From Enterococcus pingfangensis (GTDB lineage Bacteria > Bacillota > Bacilli > Lactobacillales > Enterococcaceae), in NCBI RefSeq assembly GCF_005405205.1, contig NZ_BJDP01000005.1:124001-188000 (forward strand): a stretch of 64,000 nucleotides of DNA, given 5' to 3'. Below, one piece after another: positions 7,740-16,524 of this stretch. The notes under the pieces are model-generated. The model had not been told where the DNA came from, searched no databases, and saw only the letters and a program-made list of their open reading frames with translations. How positions within the stretch are numbered: the first letter of the stretch is position 1; the number at the start of each line of letters is the position of its first letter. The position numbers and the translations under genes were made by a program.

Positions 7740-10589
7740 ATGAATAGTTTGGAGCAATCATTAAAAAAAGCTTTTATCGATCGGAAATTTGAAGGCTCTC
7801 AATATGATCCAAAAATTATTATTAACCAACCCGAGCAGAAAGAATTCTTGCTAAATGTTTTACAAGAAGAAATAGATACATGTAATGATTTCTTCTTTTC
7901 GGTAGCTTTTGTAACGCAAGATGGTTTGAATGCTCTCAAATCACAGCTCACTGATTTAGCCTCACGAGGAATAAGCGGACGTCTATTGACATCCACTTAC
8001 TTAGGATTTAATCACCCTGATATGTTTGAATCACTTTTGACTATTCCTAATCTCGAAGTACGCATTTCTACAAAAAACGGATTTCATTCCAAAGGTTACC
8101 TTTTTTCTCAAAATGACTATCACTCTTTCATCATCGGTAGCTCTAACTTAACAATGAATGCCTTAAAATTAAATTATGAATGGAATATTCGTTTAACCTC
8201 ATATGAACACGGCGAAGTAATTCATCAAATTCAGAAACATCTAGCTACTGAATGGGATCAAGCAGAGTTATTGTCTACTGAATGGATTAAAAAATATCAA
8301 GCTGGTTATCAACCTCTAGTGAATACTCAAGATCGTACAGAAGTTGTTAAGATTGACCAGCCTAATTCACAATATATTGTTCCAAATAAAATGCAAAAAG
8401 TTGCTCTGGAGAATTTACAGGACCTAAGAAATTCTGGTGCAAAAAAAGGATTAATTATATCCGCCACTGGCACAGGAAAAACTTATCTTGCTGCTTTTGA
8501 CGTCTTGCAAACTAAACCAAAAAGAATGTTGTTTATCGTTCATCGCGAACAAATTTTGAACAAAGCCAAAGAGTCTTTTCAAAAAATATTAGCTGAGCCT
8601 GAAGAAAATTTTGGAATTCTATCAGGCAGTCAAAAAAAGATAGATGCAAAATATTTATTTGCAACAATTCAAACAATTTCAAAACCTGCTTATCATGAAC
8701 TATTTGAAAAAGATCACTTCGACTATATTTTAATTGACGAAGTTCACAAAGCTGGTGCGCAGTCTTATATCAATACAATAGATTATTTTACACCAGATTT
8801 TTTATTAGGAATGACCGCTACTCCAGAAAGAACTGATAAATTCAATATTTTTGAACTATTTGACTACAATATAGCTTATGAAATCCGTTTACAAGAAGCA
8901 TTAGAAGAAGATTTACTATGTCCATTTCATTATTTTGGCGTTTCCGATTATGAAAAAGATGGTATGGTTATCTCCGAAACGACTGATTTAAAATACTTAG
9001 CTGCAGCTGATCGCGTCTCCTTTCTTTTAGAAAAAATAAAGTACTATGGTTGTTCACGAAATACCCCAAAAGGACTCATTTTCTGTAGTCGAAAGGAAGA
9101 GGCAAAAGAACTATCCGATCATTTTAATCAACGAATGATTCCTAGTACGTATTTAACAGCTGAACACTCGATCCAGGAACGAGAGATCCAAATTAAACGA
9201 CTTGAATCTGGTGAAATCAACTATATTTTTACTGTAGATATTTTTAATGAAGGAATCGATATTCCAAAAATTAATCAAGTAATCATGTTGCGTAATACTC
9301 AATCAAGTATCATCTTTGTCCAACAACTAGGACGAGGCTTGCGGAAAGATTCTTCCAAAGATTTCGTAACTATTATTGATTTTATTGGTAACTATAAAAA
9401 TAATTATATGATCCCGATGGCTCTTTCTGGCGATATCACACGAAATAAAGATTCTTTGAGAAAAGATACTTTTGATACGAATTTCATTTCTGGTCTTTCT
9501 TCGATTAATTTTGAAAAAATTGCTAAGGAACGCATCTTCAAATCCATTGATGAAGCTGCTCTTGACTCTATGAGGGAACTAAAAAACATTTATTCAACTA
9601 CTAAAAATCGATTAAATCGTGTTCCTTATTTGAACGATTTTGTTCAGCAAAAAATCCTTGACCCGATGTTAATTGCAACTAAATTTCAATCTTACTATAC
9701 TTTTTTAGAAAAAATTGGCGAGGCAGAAGGACTCTTAAATGAACATGAAAATAAATATTTGATGGTTCTTTCGCGAGAAATTTTACCCGGTATTAGACGG
9801 CATGAAATCATTTTATTATCTAAGCTAGTTAATGAGAAACAAAATTTATCCTTTGAAGAAATTCAGCAAATATTTACAAAATGTCATCTTCAAAGCGATG
9901 AAAAAACAGTTCAGTCTGTATTGAGAACATTATCTTTACAGTTTTTTACTGGTGGGATAAAGAAATCTTACAGCGGTGCAGAAATCATCGAGACAAAGGA
10001 TGGTACCATTAAACTTACTGAACAATTCTGCAGTGCATTAGAAAATAAATATTTCAAAAAATTACTAGATGATTTATTAACTGCTAGTTTTTATAAATCA
10101 GAGGTTTTTGATACTGATAACACATTAACCCGATATGCTAAATATCGACGACGTGATGTTTTACGCATGTTAAATTGGCACGAACAAATGGTGGATCAGA
10201 ATATCGGTGGCTATACTTATAAAGATGGTAAATTTATTATCTTTATCACACTACAAAAGGGAGAAGCTTTTAAAGGCGCACAAATGGCTTATGAAGATGA
10301 ATTAATTGATGAGTCTACTATGCATTGGTTTACTAAATCACCTCGAACCTTGAAATCTCCAGAAGTACAACGGTTGCAAGACTCTGAAAATTGGACAATT
10401 TATCTATTTGTAAAAAAATCAGATGATGAGGGTACAGAATTTTATTACCTTGGAGAAGTTAAACCTATCCAAGATACTATTCAACAATTATTAAAACCTA
10501 CACAAGGTGGTCAGGCGCAAAATGTCGTAGAGATGGATTTACGGCTAACCCATGCAATTGATACAAAATTATTTAAATACTTAACTTAA
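7740..10589 (+). CDS. PLD-domain SF2 helicase with DUF3427-type C-terminus
   Basis: A 949-residue multidomain protein. An N-terminal phospholipase-D-like module (about residues 25-170) has a single HKD-type motif, His116-x-Lys118 followed by GSSN at 133-136. A superfamily-2 helicase core follows: Walker A SATGTGKT (Lys247), motif II DEVH at 333-336, motif III-like TATPE at 359-363, and motif VI QQLGRGLR at 528-535. The remaining 350 or so residues match the expected position of DUF3427 and end with a domain containing WHEQMVDQNIGGY, a pattern I associate with that family. AAAGGAG precedes the ATG at 7740. It follows the Nudix gene by 12 bases in an AT-rich island. Proteins of this build occur near defence genes; a nuclease-helicase role in phage defence or DNA repair is plausible but not shown here. 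Confidence 0.85.
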   Translation: MNSLEQSLKKAFIDRKFEGSQYDPKIIINQPEQKEFLLNVLQEEIDTCNDFFFSVAFVTQDGLNALKSQLTDLASRGISGRLLTSTYLGFNHPDMFESLLTIPNLEVRISTKNGFHSKGYLFSQNDYHSFIIGSSNLTMNALKLNYEWNIRLTSYEHGEVIHQIQKHLATEWDQAELLSTEWIKKYQAGYQPLVNTQDRTEVVKIDQPNSQYIVPNKMQKVALENLQDLRNSGAKKGLIISATGTGKTYLAAFDVLQTKPKRMLFIVHREQILNKAKESFQKILAEPEENFGILSGSQKKIDAKYLFATIQTISKPAYHELFEKDHFDYILIDEVHKAGAQSYINTIDYFTPDFLLGMTATPERTDKFNIFELFDYNIAYEIRLQEALEEDLLCPFHYFGVSDYEKDGMVISETTDLKYLAAADRVSFLLEKIKYYGCSRNTPKGLIFCSRKEEAKELSDHFNQRMIPSTYLTAEHSIQEREIQIKRLESGEINYIFTVDIFNEGIDIPKINQVIMLRNTQSSIIFVQQLGRGLRKDSSKDFVTIIDFIGNYKNNYMIPMALSGDITRNKDSLRKDTFDTNFISGLSSINFEKIAKERIFKSIDEAALDSMRELKNIYSTTKNRLNRVPYLNDFVQQKILDPMLIATKFQSYYTFLEKIGEAEGLLNEHENKYLMVLSREILPGIRRHEIILLSKLVNEKQNLSFEEIQQIFTKCHLQSDEKTVQSVLRTLSLQFFTGGIKKSYSGAEIIETKDGTIKLTEQFCSALENKYFKKLLDDLLTASFYKSEVFDTDNTLTRYAKYRRRDVLRMLNWHEQMVDQNIGGYTYKDGKFIIFITLQKGEAFKGAQMAYEDELIDESTMHWFTKSPRTLKSPEVQRLQDSENWTIYLFVKKSDDEGTEFYYLGEVKPIQDTIQQLLKPTQGGQAQNVVEMDLRLTHAIDTKLFKYLT

Positions 10590-10626
10590 TTTTTAATATA
10601 AATGATAGTCTCAGAATCTTTCTAAT

Positions 10627-10660
10627 AAAAAAAGGATGCCGCATATGGCATCCTTTTTTT
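10627..10660. terminator. Bidirectional terminator between the helicase and TcaA-like genes
   Basis: A-run plus GGATGCC (10634-10640) pairs with GGCATCC plus T-run, separated by a six-base loop. Because A and T runs flank both sides, it can serve both convergent genes. Confidence 0.85.
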
Positions 10661-10661
10661 A

Positions 10662-12203
10662 TTAGTTTCCAGCATCAACAGTCTCGAAGTTTTCAAAGCC
10701 GCCGAGGTTATCGATCTGAAACAGGTCTTCGTCCTCGTTATAATGCAGTGTGGCTTTTTTGTAACGGAAGACTTGGTTTACATCAGCGGTATCATCAAGA
10801 TAGATTGTGTCGTAATAAATCAAATATTGCACGGTATACGTATCTTTTCCTATCATGCTGAAGGTTTCTACTTCGGCTTCGGCATCGACTCGTGATTTCT
10901 TTTTGCTCGTCCGAATGTCGTTGATAAATTTCTCGAAATCTTTTTCCTCTGCATTGTTCAGTCCATTGACGAAATACTCAGCCAGATCGCTTTTTTCTGA
11001 CGCGCCAAAATCACTGTACGTTGAAGTGTATGAAGCTACATCACTGTATAGACTATCCAAGTAATTCTGAACATCCGCTTTTGATTGGACATCAGCAAAA
11101 TCTAAATTAATTTCTGAGGAGTAGCTGTCTTCGCTGTAATCGTCAGCTAAATACTCGTTGCCGCCAATTTGATACGAATCACTTTTCAGCTGATCGTTTG
11201 TCGTAGCGAAGGATAGTTGCACATCCAATCCTTGATGCCAGACAACATCTTTGATCTCTGCTTGTCCATCGCTGATCGTTCCGACTTCTTTATCATTCAG
11301 CAAAACTTTTGCTCCGTCGATGTTCGAAGTAACTTTGAAAGAAATCTTATGCAAATTGATCGTAAGATGACTATCAGTCTCAAATTCAGAATTATGATAA
11401 CGAACTAAATTTTGGGTAGATACCGCTTTTTCACCAGCCAAATCCCCTTCAACTTGATAACTTCCTGGCGTCAACGGTCCAAAAGTCGTTTGGTAATCAT
11501 GCCCTTTAGAAGTTGCCAATTTTTTATTATCCAATGCCAGCCGCATGTCCGCTTGATCTGTTGCAACCGTCAAATAAACCGGCTGGATCACTAATTGATA
11601 ACGTGGAAACAAGCCTAAAAATTTTCCTTTTTCCTGAATTGAAAAATCTGCTAGCTGACTTGGATCATTTTTTAAATCGTTCAAAAAATCGGCAAAATCT
11701 TTCTTATGCGCGTCTTCTTGATAATAACTGACAAATTTTTTAAGCTCTGTCGCTGACACTTTGTAGTTTGGATCTTCTGAAGTAGTGATCTCTGCGATTT
11801 TATTTGGATCTTGTGTTTTAAAAGTCGCTGCAAAGCGGCTCAACTGCTGCGGATAACTATAATAATGACGGCCAAATATCAAACCGCTTACTAATAATAT
11901 AAAAACTGCCAGTCCCGCACCCAATCCAATTTTTTGTTTCTTTGATAATGACCGCTTTACAGTAGCGGCTGGTCGGATCACTGGTTTCAATCCATGTCCG
12001 CAGTTAGGACAAAACGCAACATTCGGTGGAATCGTTTTTCCGCAATTGGGACAAAATTGTTTGTCGGCTGATTTATTTTCCACCGTCTCCTCTTGTAAAA
12101 CTTTTGTTTCTTTAGAATCTTCCCCTTCAAACACCTGTCCGCATTCTTCACAAAAACGGGCATTCGCCGGATTTTCGTGACCACACTTAGGACAATTTTT
12201 CAT
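10662..12203 (-). CDS. TcaA-like zinc-ribbon membrane protein
   Basis: The 513-residue protein begins with two zinc ribbons: Cys4, Cys7, Cys18, Cys21, and a second set CPNC...CPNC at about residues 50-70. A basic patch and one transmembrane segment (about residues 92-111, IGLGAGLAVFILLVSG) follow, then a large extracytoplasmic part rich in Asp, Ser and Lys. The last 120 residues look like an NTF2-like fold with alternating strands. This order matches TcaA of staphylococci, a cell-envelope protein linked to glycopeptide susceptibility. Homologues are widespread in enterococci without a defined role. The start at ATG 12203 has only a weak GGTGAGA. It is monocistronic and convergent with the helicase. 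Confidence 0.75.
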   Translation of the reverse strand: MKNCPKCGHENPANARFCEECGQVFEGEDSKETKVLQEETVENKSADKQFCPNCGKTIPPNVAFCPNCGHGLKPVIRPAATVKRSLSKKQKIGLGAGLAVFILLVSGLIFGRHYYSYPQQLSRFAATFKTQDPNKIAEITTSEDPNYKVSATELKKFVSYYQEDAHKKDFADFLNDLKNDPSQLADFSIQEKGKFLGLFPRYQLVIQPVYLTVATDQADMRLALDNKKLATSKGHDYQTTFGPLTPGSYQVEGDLAGEKAVSTQNLVRYHNSEFETDSHLTINLHKISFKVTSNIDGAKVLLNDKEVGTISDGQAEIKDVVWHQGLDVQLSFATTNDQLKSDSYQIGGNEYLADDYSEDSYSSEINLDFADVQSKADVQNYLDSLYSDVASYTSTYSDFGASEKSDLAEYFVNGLNNAEEKDFEKFINDIRTSKKKSRVDAEAEVETFSMIGKDTYTVQYLIYYDTIYLDDTADVNQVFRYKKATLHYNEDEDLFQIDNLGGFENFETVDAGN

Positions 12204-12309
12204 TTATCTCACCCTGTTCTTTTAACCTTGATTTCAACCACTTAATAATACAAGAATTATTTATTAATTGTAGCAAATATCCTGTCAAAAAAGGGATTTT
12301 TTTATAAAA

Positions 12310-12476
12310 TAGACGCGGTTGTGACAAAAGTGGACAGCTTCAAGAAATTAGCCAAAATTCCCCAAAATTACTTTTCAAATCTTATGAAACTGCGACTGAT
12401 TTTCGAAAAAGGCTGCTGGAAGATCAAAAGAGCGTGTGACAAGGCTTTTGCCACACGCTCTTCTTGAAGATTTGCT
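12310..12476. repeat. Intergenic repeat copy A
   Basis: The segment begins near 12322 with GACAAAAGTGGACAGCTTCA and ends with the strong TGTG-type hairpin at 12428-12462. A similar unit occurs at 22684-22842, beginning GACAGAAGTGGGCAGTTTCA and ending with a related hairpin about 110 bases further on. The remainder is diverged. Both copies lie directly after the stop codon of a minus-strand gene or upstream of one. This may be a decayed mobile or regulatory repeat. Confidence 0.45.
12428..12462. terminator. Strong hairpin terminator after the SDR gene
   Basis: AAGAGCGTGTG (12428-12438) pairs perfectly with CACACGCTCTT (12452-12462). The arms continue inward through CAAGGC. It lies 15 bases downstream of the SDR stop codon on the minus strand. 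It belongs to the recurrent TGTGACAA hairpin family of this window. Confidence 0.75.
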
Positions 12477-13244
12477 CTAAACAATCGACATGCCGCCATC
12501 AACGACGATGAATTGACCATTCGTATAACTTGATGCATCACTTGAAAAATAAAGAATTGTTCCATTCAACTCTTTGTGTTTTCCTGGACGGCTCATTGGA
12601 TTCAAGCCTTGATAAAGATTGAGGAAATCTGCTGATTTAAATAAAGTATCGGTGGTCATCTCAGATTCGAATAAACCTGGCCCAATAGCGTTAGTAGTAA
12701 TATTATATTTTCCATAACTAGCCGCCATACCTTTAGTTAAACCTAAAACTGCTGCTTTGCTGGCATTGTATGAGTGGCGGATAAACATGTCTTCTTTGTC
12801 AGCCATGATCGCATTGATCGAAGCAATGTTGACGATTCTACCATAATTATTAGCGATCATATGTTTCACTACGTATTTACTGACTAAGAAAATTCCTTTC
12901 ACATTGACATCCATCGACTTGTCGAAATCTTCCACCGATAAAGAGTCTACTCCGCCACGCACGGCGATTCCAGCGTTGTTCAATAAAATATCCAGCTGCC
13001 CAAAATGATCATAGGCTTGTTGGATTCCGGCTTTGACATTGGCTTCATCGGTCACATCCATTTTGATGGCTAACACATCGCGCCCCATTTTTTTGATCTC
13101 TGCTGCTACTTCTTCTAATCGTTCCAAACGTCTCGCTAATAAAACTAAATTTGCTCCCGCTTCTGCATAGGCGATTGCCGCATCGCGACCTAACCCGCTG
13201 CTCGCACCTGTTACCACTGCTACTTTTCCATTCAAATCAAACAT
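12477..13244 (-). CDS. Short-chain dehydrogenase/reductase (gluconate 5-dehydrogenase-like)
   Basis: A classical SDR of 255 residues. It has the Rossmann motif TGASSGLG at residues 12-19, NNAG at about 89, and a catalytic Ser in NIASINA. YNASK provides Tyr and Lys around residue 160, and GPGLFESEM and the C-terminal VVDGG complete the family pattern. The TGxxxGxG motif and Arg residues after it (ARRLERLEE) suggest NADP(H) or NAD(H) binding. The closest style is 3-oxoacyl-ACP reductase or gluconate 5-dehydrogenase, and the substrate is not deducible. GCGGAGGAATG precedes the ATG. It is monocistronic, divergent from the iron importer, and ends in a strong hairpin. Confidence 0.85.
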   Translation of the reverse strand: MFDLNGKVAVVTGASSGLGRDAAIAYAEAGANLVLLARRLERLEEVAAEIKKMGRDVLAIKMDVTDEANVKAGIQQAYDHFGQLDILLNNAGIAVRGGVDSLSVEDFDKSMDVNVKGIFLVSKYVVKHMIANNYGRIVNIASINAIMADKEDMFIRHSYNASKAAVLGLTKGMAASYGKYNITTNAIGPGLFESEMTTDTLFKSADFLNLYQGLNPMSRPGKHKELNGTILYFSSDASSYTNGQFIVVDGGMSIV

Positions 13245-13705
13245 CGAACATTCCTCCGCTTCATGATAACGTATTCACAATCGTTTTATTAACGGTACCT
13301 AAAATGATGTATGTCTGTCAAGAGCTTCTGCCAAAAATGCTGATTAAAAAAGGATTTTTTAGTTCCGGCTGAAAAAAAGAGCTCATTTCTGATAGAGAAC
13401 GACTGATTTTTGATTGTGTTAATTTTCACCAATTTTATTTTTTTAAAAAGTCGATTTTTTCTAATCATACAAAATTTCAATCAAAATACTCCCTTACGCA
13501 ACCTTTAAAAACCGCAATAAATAACATCTATGTCTAATCTAGGAAAAACCTTTTACCTTCTGATTTGTCACTTAATTTATTTGTTTCAACGAGTTAGTTA
13601 AAATAAAATCGCTGAGTGTTCTTTTTAATTTATTCTGTTGAATATTTTGTTGGAACCTGATCTGTTATGAAAAGAAGATTTTTTTTTGTAAAAAACAACT
13701 TGCAT
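13245..13705. other. AT-rich divergent intergenic region
   Basis: About 460 bases between the SDR and the iron-uptake promoter. It is strongly AT-rich and contains no convincing ORF. The SDR promoter must lie here, but I could not fix it. An imperfect inverted segment at 13337-13385 is too loose to call a terminator. Confidence 0.4.
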
Positions 13706-13758
13706 TTGTTTTGTTTTTCCCCTAAACTTTATAATTAAAGAGAATGAGAATCATTATC
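13706..13758 (+). promoter_or_regulatory. Promoter and Fur-box operator of the siderophore importer
   Basis: TTGTTT (13706-13711), an 18-base spacer and TATAAT (13730-13735) form a good sigma-A promoter. Immediately downstream, GAGAATGAGAATCATTATC (13740-13758) matches the classical 19-base Fur box at 17 positions by my count. Its location over the start site predicts repression when iron is plentiful. Confidence 0.85.
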
Positions 13759-13779
13759 ATTTATGAAAGGGATGAGTGA

Positions 13780-14727
13780 TTGAGACGAAGTGGAATTTTT
13801 TTTTCATTATTTTTGTTAAGCGCTCTCTCGATTTTTATCGGAGTAAAAGATTTGGTGCTGCAAGCCTTGCTTCAAGGTGATGCCCAACAGTGGTTGATCC
13901 TCTTGACCACACGGATCCCGCGAACGGTTAGTTTGATTTTAGCTGGAGCAACGATGAGTGTCTGCGGATTAATCATGCAGCACCTGACTCAAAATAAATT
14001 TGTTTCACCGACAACTGCCGGAACAATGGACAGCGCGCGCTTAGGAATTTTGATCGTGATGCTTTTTTTACCGAATGCTTCTACTACTATTCGAACCTTT
14101 GCGGCGTTTGTCTTCGCCTTTTTTGGAACGATGATCTTTTTAGCATTGAGTCGCTTGCTTCCGACAAAAGATCCCATTTTTCTGCCGTTATTAGGTGTGA
14201 TGTTTGGCAACATCGTTGGGTCAGTCGCTACTTTTTTTGCCTATCAATTTCAATTGATTCAAAACATGTCCTCGTGGCTGCAAGGAAATTTTTCATTAGT
14301 GGCTAAAGGCAGCTATGAATTACTCTATCTGACGATCCCGCTGTTTTTTATTATTTATGTATTTGCTTACTTCTTCACAATTATTGGTTTGGGTGAAGAT
14401 TTGGCGGTTAATTTAGGGATCAATTATCCTTTGATCCAGCTTTTTGGAATCGGGCTGGTTGCCGCTGCCAGCGGATTAGTCTTGATCATGGTCGGGACTG
14501 TTCCTTTTTTAGGCGTGATCGTGCCAAATATCGTCTCACTGATTTACGGCGACCATGTAAAACAAAATTTATTGATCACTGCATTGTGTGGCAGCCTCTT
14601 CCTAATGTTCTGCGACATTCTTTCACGCGTAGTCATTGCGCCTTATGAAGTTCCCGTCAGCTTGACCGTAGGCATTTTAGGCAGCCTGATCTTTATTTAT
14701 TTGTTGGTAAGGAGGCGGCGCGCATGA
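13780..14727 (+). CDS. Iron-siderophore ABC transporter permease, FecCD family (first)
   Basis: A 315-residue polytopic protein of the FecCD/BtuC family that forms half of the membrane channel. Characteristic stretches are RIPRTVSLILAGATMSVCG near residue 46, the QNKFVSPTT loop, and GTVPFLGVIVPNIV near residue 240, which contains the coupling region. About nine hydrophobic helices are visible. The start is TTG at 13780, eight bases after GAAAGGG; no better start exists. It is the first gene of four under the Fur-box promoter, and its end overlaps the next start as ATGA. The gene order permease-permease-ATPase-binding protein resembles Bacillus yclNOPQ and ceuBCDE-type catechol or petrobactin importers. 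Confidence 0.9.
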   Translation: MRRSGIFFSLFLLSALSIFIGVKDLVLQALLQGDAQQWLILLTTRIPRTVSLILAGATMSVCGLIMQHLTQNKFVSPTTAGTMDSARLGILIVMLFLPNASTTIRTFAAFVFAFFGTMIFLALSRLLPTKDPIFLPLLGVMFGNIVGSVATFFAYQFQLIQNMSSWLQGNFSLVAKGSYELLYLTIPLFFIIYVFAYFFTIIGLGEDLAVNLGINYPLIQLFGIGLVAAASGLVLIMVGTVPFLGVIVPNIVSLIYGDHVKQNLLITALCGSLFLMFCDILSRVVIAPYEVPVSLTVGILGSLIFIYLLVRRRRA

Positions 14728-15692
14728 ACCTTTCTCTGCCAAAAAAATCACTACTTTTGATCAGCCTTGGTATTCTTGCGGTACTCTTATGCGGACTTTA
14801 TTTAACTTATAATACTTACGGAAATTTTCAATTTGCGTGGATGCTGCGCGGAAAAAAAATCGCCGCTTTCTTATTAGTCGCTTTAGCAACGGGAGCGGCT
14901 ACGGTTAGTTTTCAAACAATGACCCAAAATCAATTTTTGACGCCAAACATTCTTGGTCTGGATTCCTTGTACGTTTTGATCCAAACTCTACTGTTTTTCA
15001 GCGCGGGCGGCGTCAACATGCTGGCGCAAAAACAAACGGCGACTTTTTTGACCAGCATTTTATTGATGGCACTCTTGAGTTTATTGCTAGCAAAAACGTT
15101 ATTGAAACGTCAGCAAAATGATTTGTTTATCCTGCTGATGCTGGGCATGATTTTAGGAACTTTATTCAGCAGTACGAGTAATTTCTTGCAGGTGATGATG
15201 GATCCGAATGAATATGATCTGCTGCAAGGTCGGCTTTTTGCCAGCTTCAGTAATATCAATACCGTCCATCTGAACTGGGCGGCTGGAATCATTTTACTGG
15301 GGTCACTTATTTTATTTGCGGCGAATCGTTATTTGGATGTTTTGCATTTAGGCAGTGATCAAGCGACTAACTTAGGGATCTCGCTCAATAAATTTCAGAT
15401 CTTGCTATTGTTTTTGATTAGCCTTTTGACTGGGACCGCGACGGCTTTAGTTGGACCAATTACGTTTTTAGGTTTCATCGTCGCGAATATCAGTTACCAA
15501 TTGATGCCGACGTATCGTCACCGTTATCTGTTTCCCACCGCGATTTTACTCGGGATTATTTTTTTAGTCGGCAGCCAATTTTTAGTCGAACAAATTTTTC
15601 AATTAAAGACGACAGTCAGTGTGGTCACTCAATTTATCGGTGGTCTGTATTTTATTTGGAAAATTATTTATGAGCGGAGGAGACAAAAATGA
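14724..15692 (+). CDS. Iron-siderophore ABC transporter permease, FecCD family (second)
   Basis: Partner permease of 322 residues. It has the same fold, with GKKIAAFLLVALATGAATVSFQ near residue 42, NQFLTPNILGLDSLYV, and GPITFLGFIVANISYQ near residue 240. It would pair with the first permease to form a heterodimer in the cytoplasmic membrane. The start ATG at 14724 overlaps the preceding stop by four bases and GGAGG lies just upstream, so translation is coupled. The end again overlaps the ATPase start by four bases. Confidence 0.9.
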   Translation: MNLSLPKKSLLLISLGILAVLLCGLYLTYNTYGNFQFAWMLRGKKIAAFLLVALATGAATVSFQTMTQNQFLTPNILGLDSLYVLIQTLLFFSAGGVNMLAQKQTATFLTSILLMALLSLLLAKTLLKRQQNDLFILLMLGMILGTLFSSTSNFLQVMMDPNEYDLLQGRLFASFSNINTVHLNWAAGIILLGSLILFAANRYLDVLHLGSDQATNLGISLNKFQILLLFLISLLTGTATALVGPITFLGFIVANISYQLMPTYRHRYLFPTAILLGIIFLVGSQFLVEQIFQLKTTVSVVTQFIGGLYFIWKIIYERRRQK

Positions 15693-16447
15693 TCGATATC
15701 AACGACGTATCAAAAAATTATGGAACAAAAAAAGTGATCTCCGAAATCTGCTTGCCGATCAAAGAAGGACAGCTGACCGCGTTTATCGGACCTAATGGCG
15801 CTGGAAAAAGCACCTTGCTTTCAATGATTAGCCGATTGATCACGATCGATGCGGGACAAATTTACCTCGATCATAATGAAGTGAAAGCTTGGCGCTCCAA
15901 TGAATTGTCAAAAAAATTATCAATCTTAAAACAGAGCAACGGCGTCAATTTGCGGATTACTGTCCGTGAACTGGTCAGTTTTGGCCGCTTTCCTTATTCA
16001 AAAGGCCGCTTATCGGCTGAAGATCAAGCCTGGATTGATTATGCCTTAGAAAAACTAGGATTGAATGAAATGGCGGAAGCAATGATTGACACTTTATCTG
16101 GTGGACAGCTGCAACGGGCATACATCGCCATGATCTTGGCACAAGATACGGATTATATTTTGCTGGATGAACCGCTGAACAACTTGGATATGAATCATGC
16201 GGTCCATCTTATGCAGACTTTGCGACGATTAGTAGAAGAAGATCATAAGACGGTGCTGCTGGTCATTCATGATATTAATTTTGCGGCCAGTTACGCGGAT
16301 GAGATCGTTGCGATGAAAGCCGGTCAAATTTTTGCCCACGGAACGACCGATGAAATGATCCAACCACAGATTTTGAATGCATTATACGAAATGGATATCA
16401 AGATTTGCGAACTAGACGGCAAACGTTTTTGCATGTATTTCAATTAA
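15689..16447 (+). CDS. Iron-siderophore ABC transporter ATPase
   Basis: A 252-residue ABC ATPase with Walker A GPNGAGKST at about residues 34-42, a Q-loop in KQSNGVN, signature LSGGQLQRA near residue 138, Walker B YILLDEP near 157, and the switch His in VIHDINFA near 192. Family features (GRFPYSKGR after the Q-loop, and the closing DIKICELDGKRF) match siderophore importers such as YclP and CeuD. It is translationally coupled to the second permease. A small hairpin at 16459-16482 separates it from the binding-protein gene and could stabilise or attenuate the message. Confidence 0.93.
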   Translation: MIDINDVSKNYGTKKVISEICLPIKEGQLTAFIGPNGAGKSTLLSMISRLITIDAGQIYLDHNEVKAWRSNELSKKLSILKQSNGVNLRITVRELVSFGRFPYSKGRLSAEDQAWIDYALEKLGLNEMAEAMIDTLSGGQLQRAYIAMILAQDTDYILLDEPLNNLDMNHAVHLMQTLRRLVEEDHKTVLLVIHDINFAASYADEIVAMKAGQIFAHGTTDEMIQPQILNALYEMDIKICELDGKRFCMYFN

Positions 16448-16524
16448 AAAAATAATAACTAATCCTCATCTCGGGACTAGTTTTATAAAATCAATACATC
16501 ACACAGAAATCAGGAGGAAACAAA

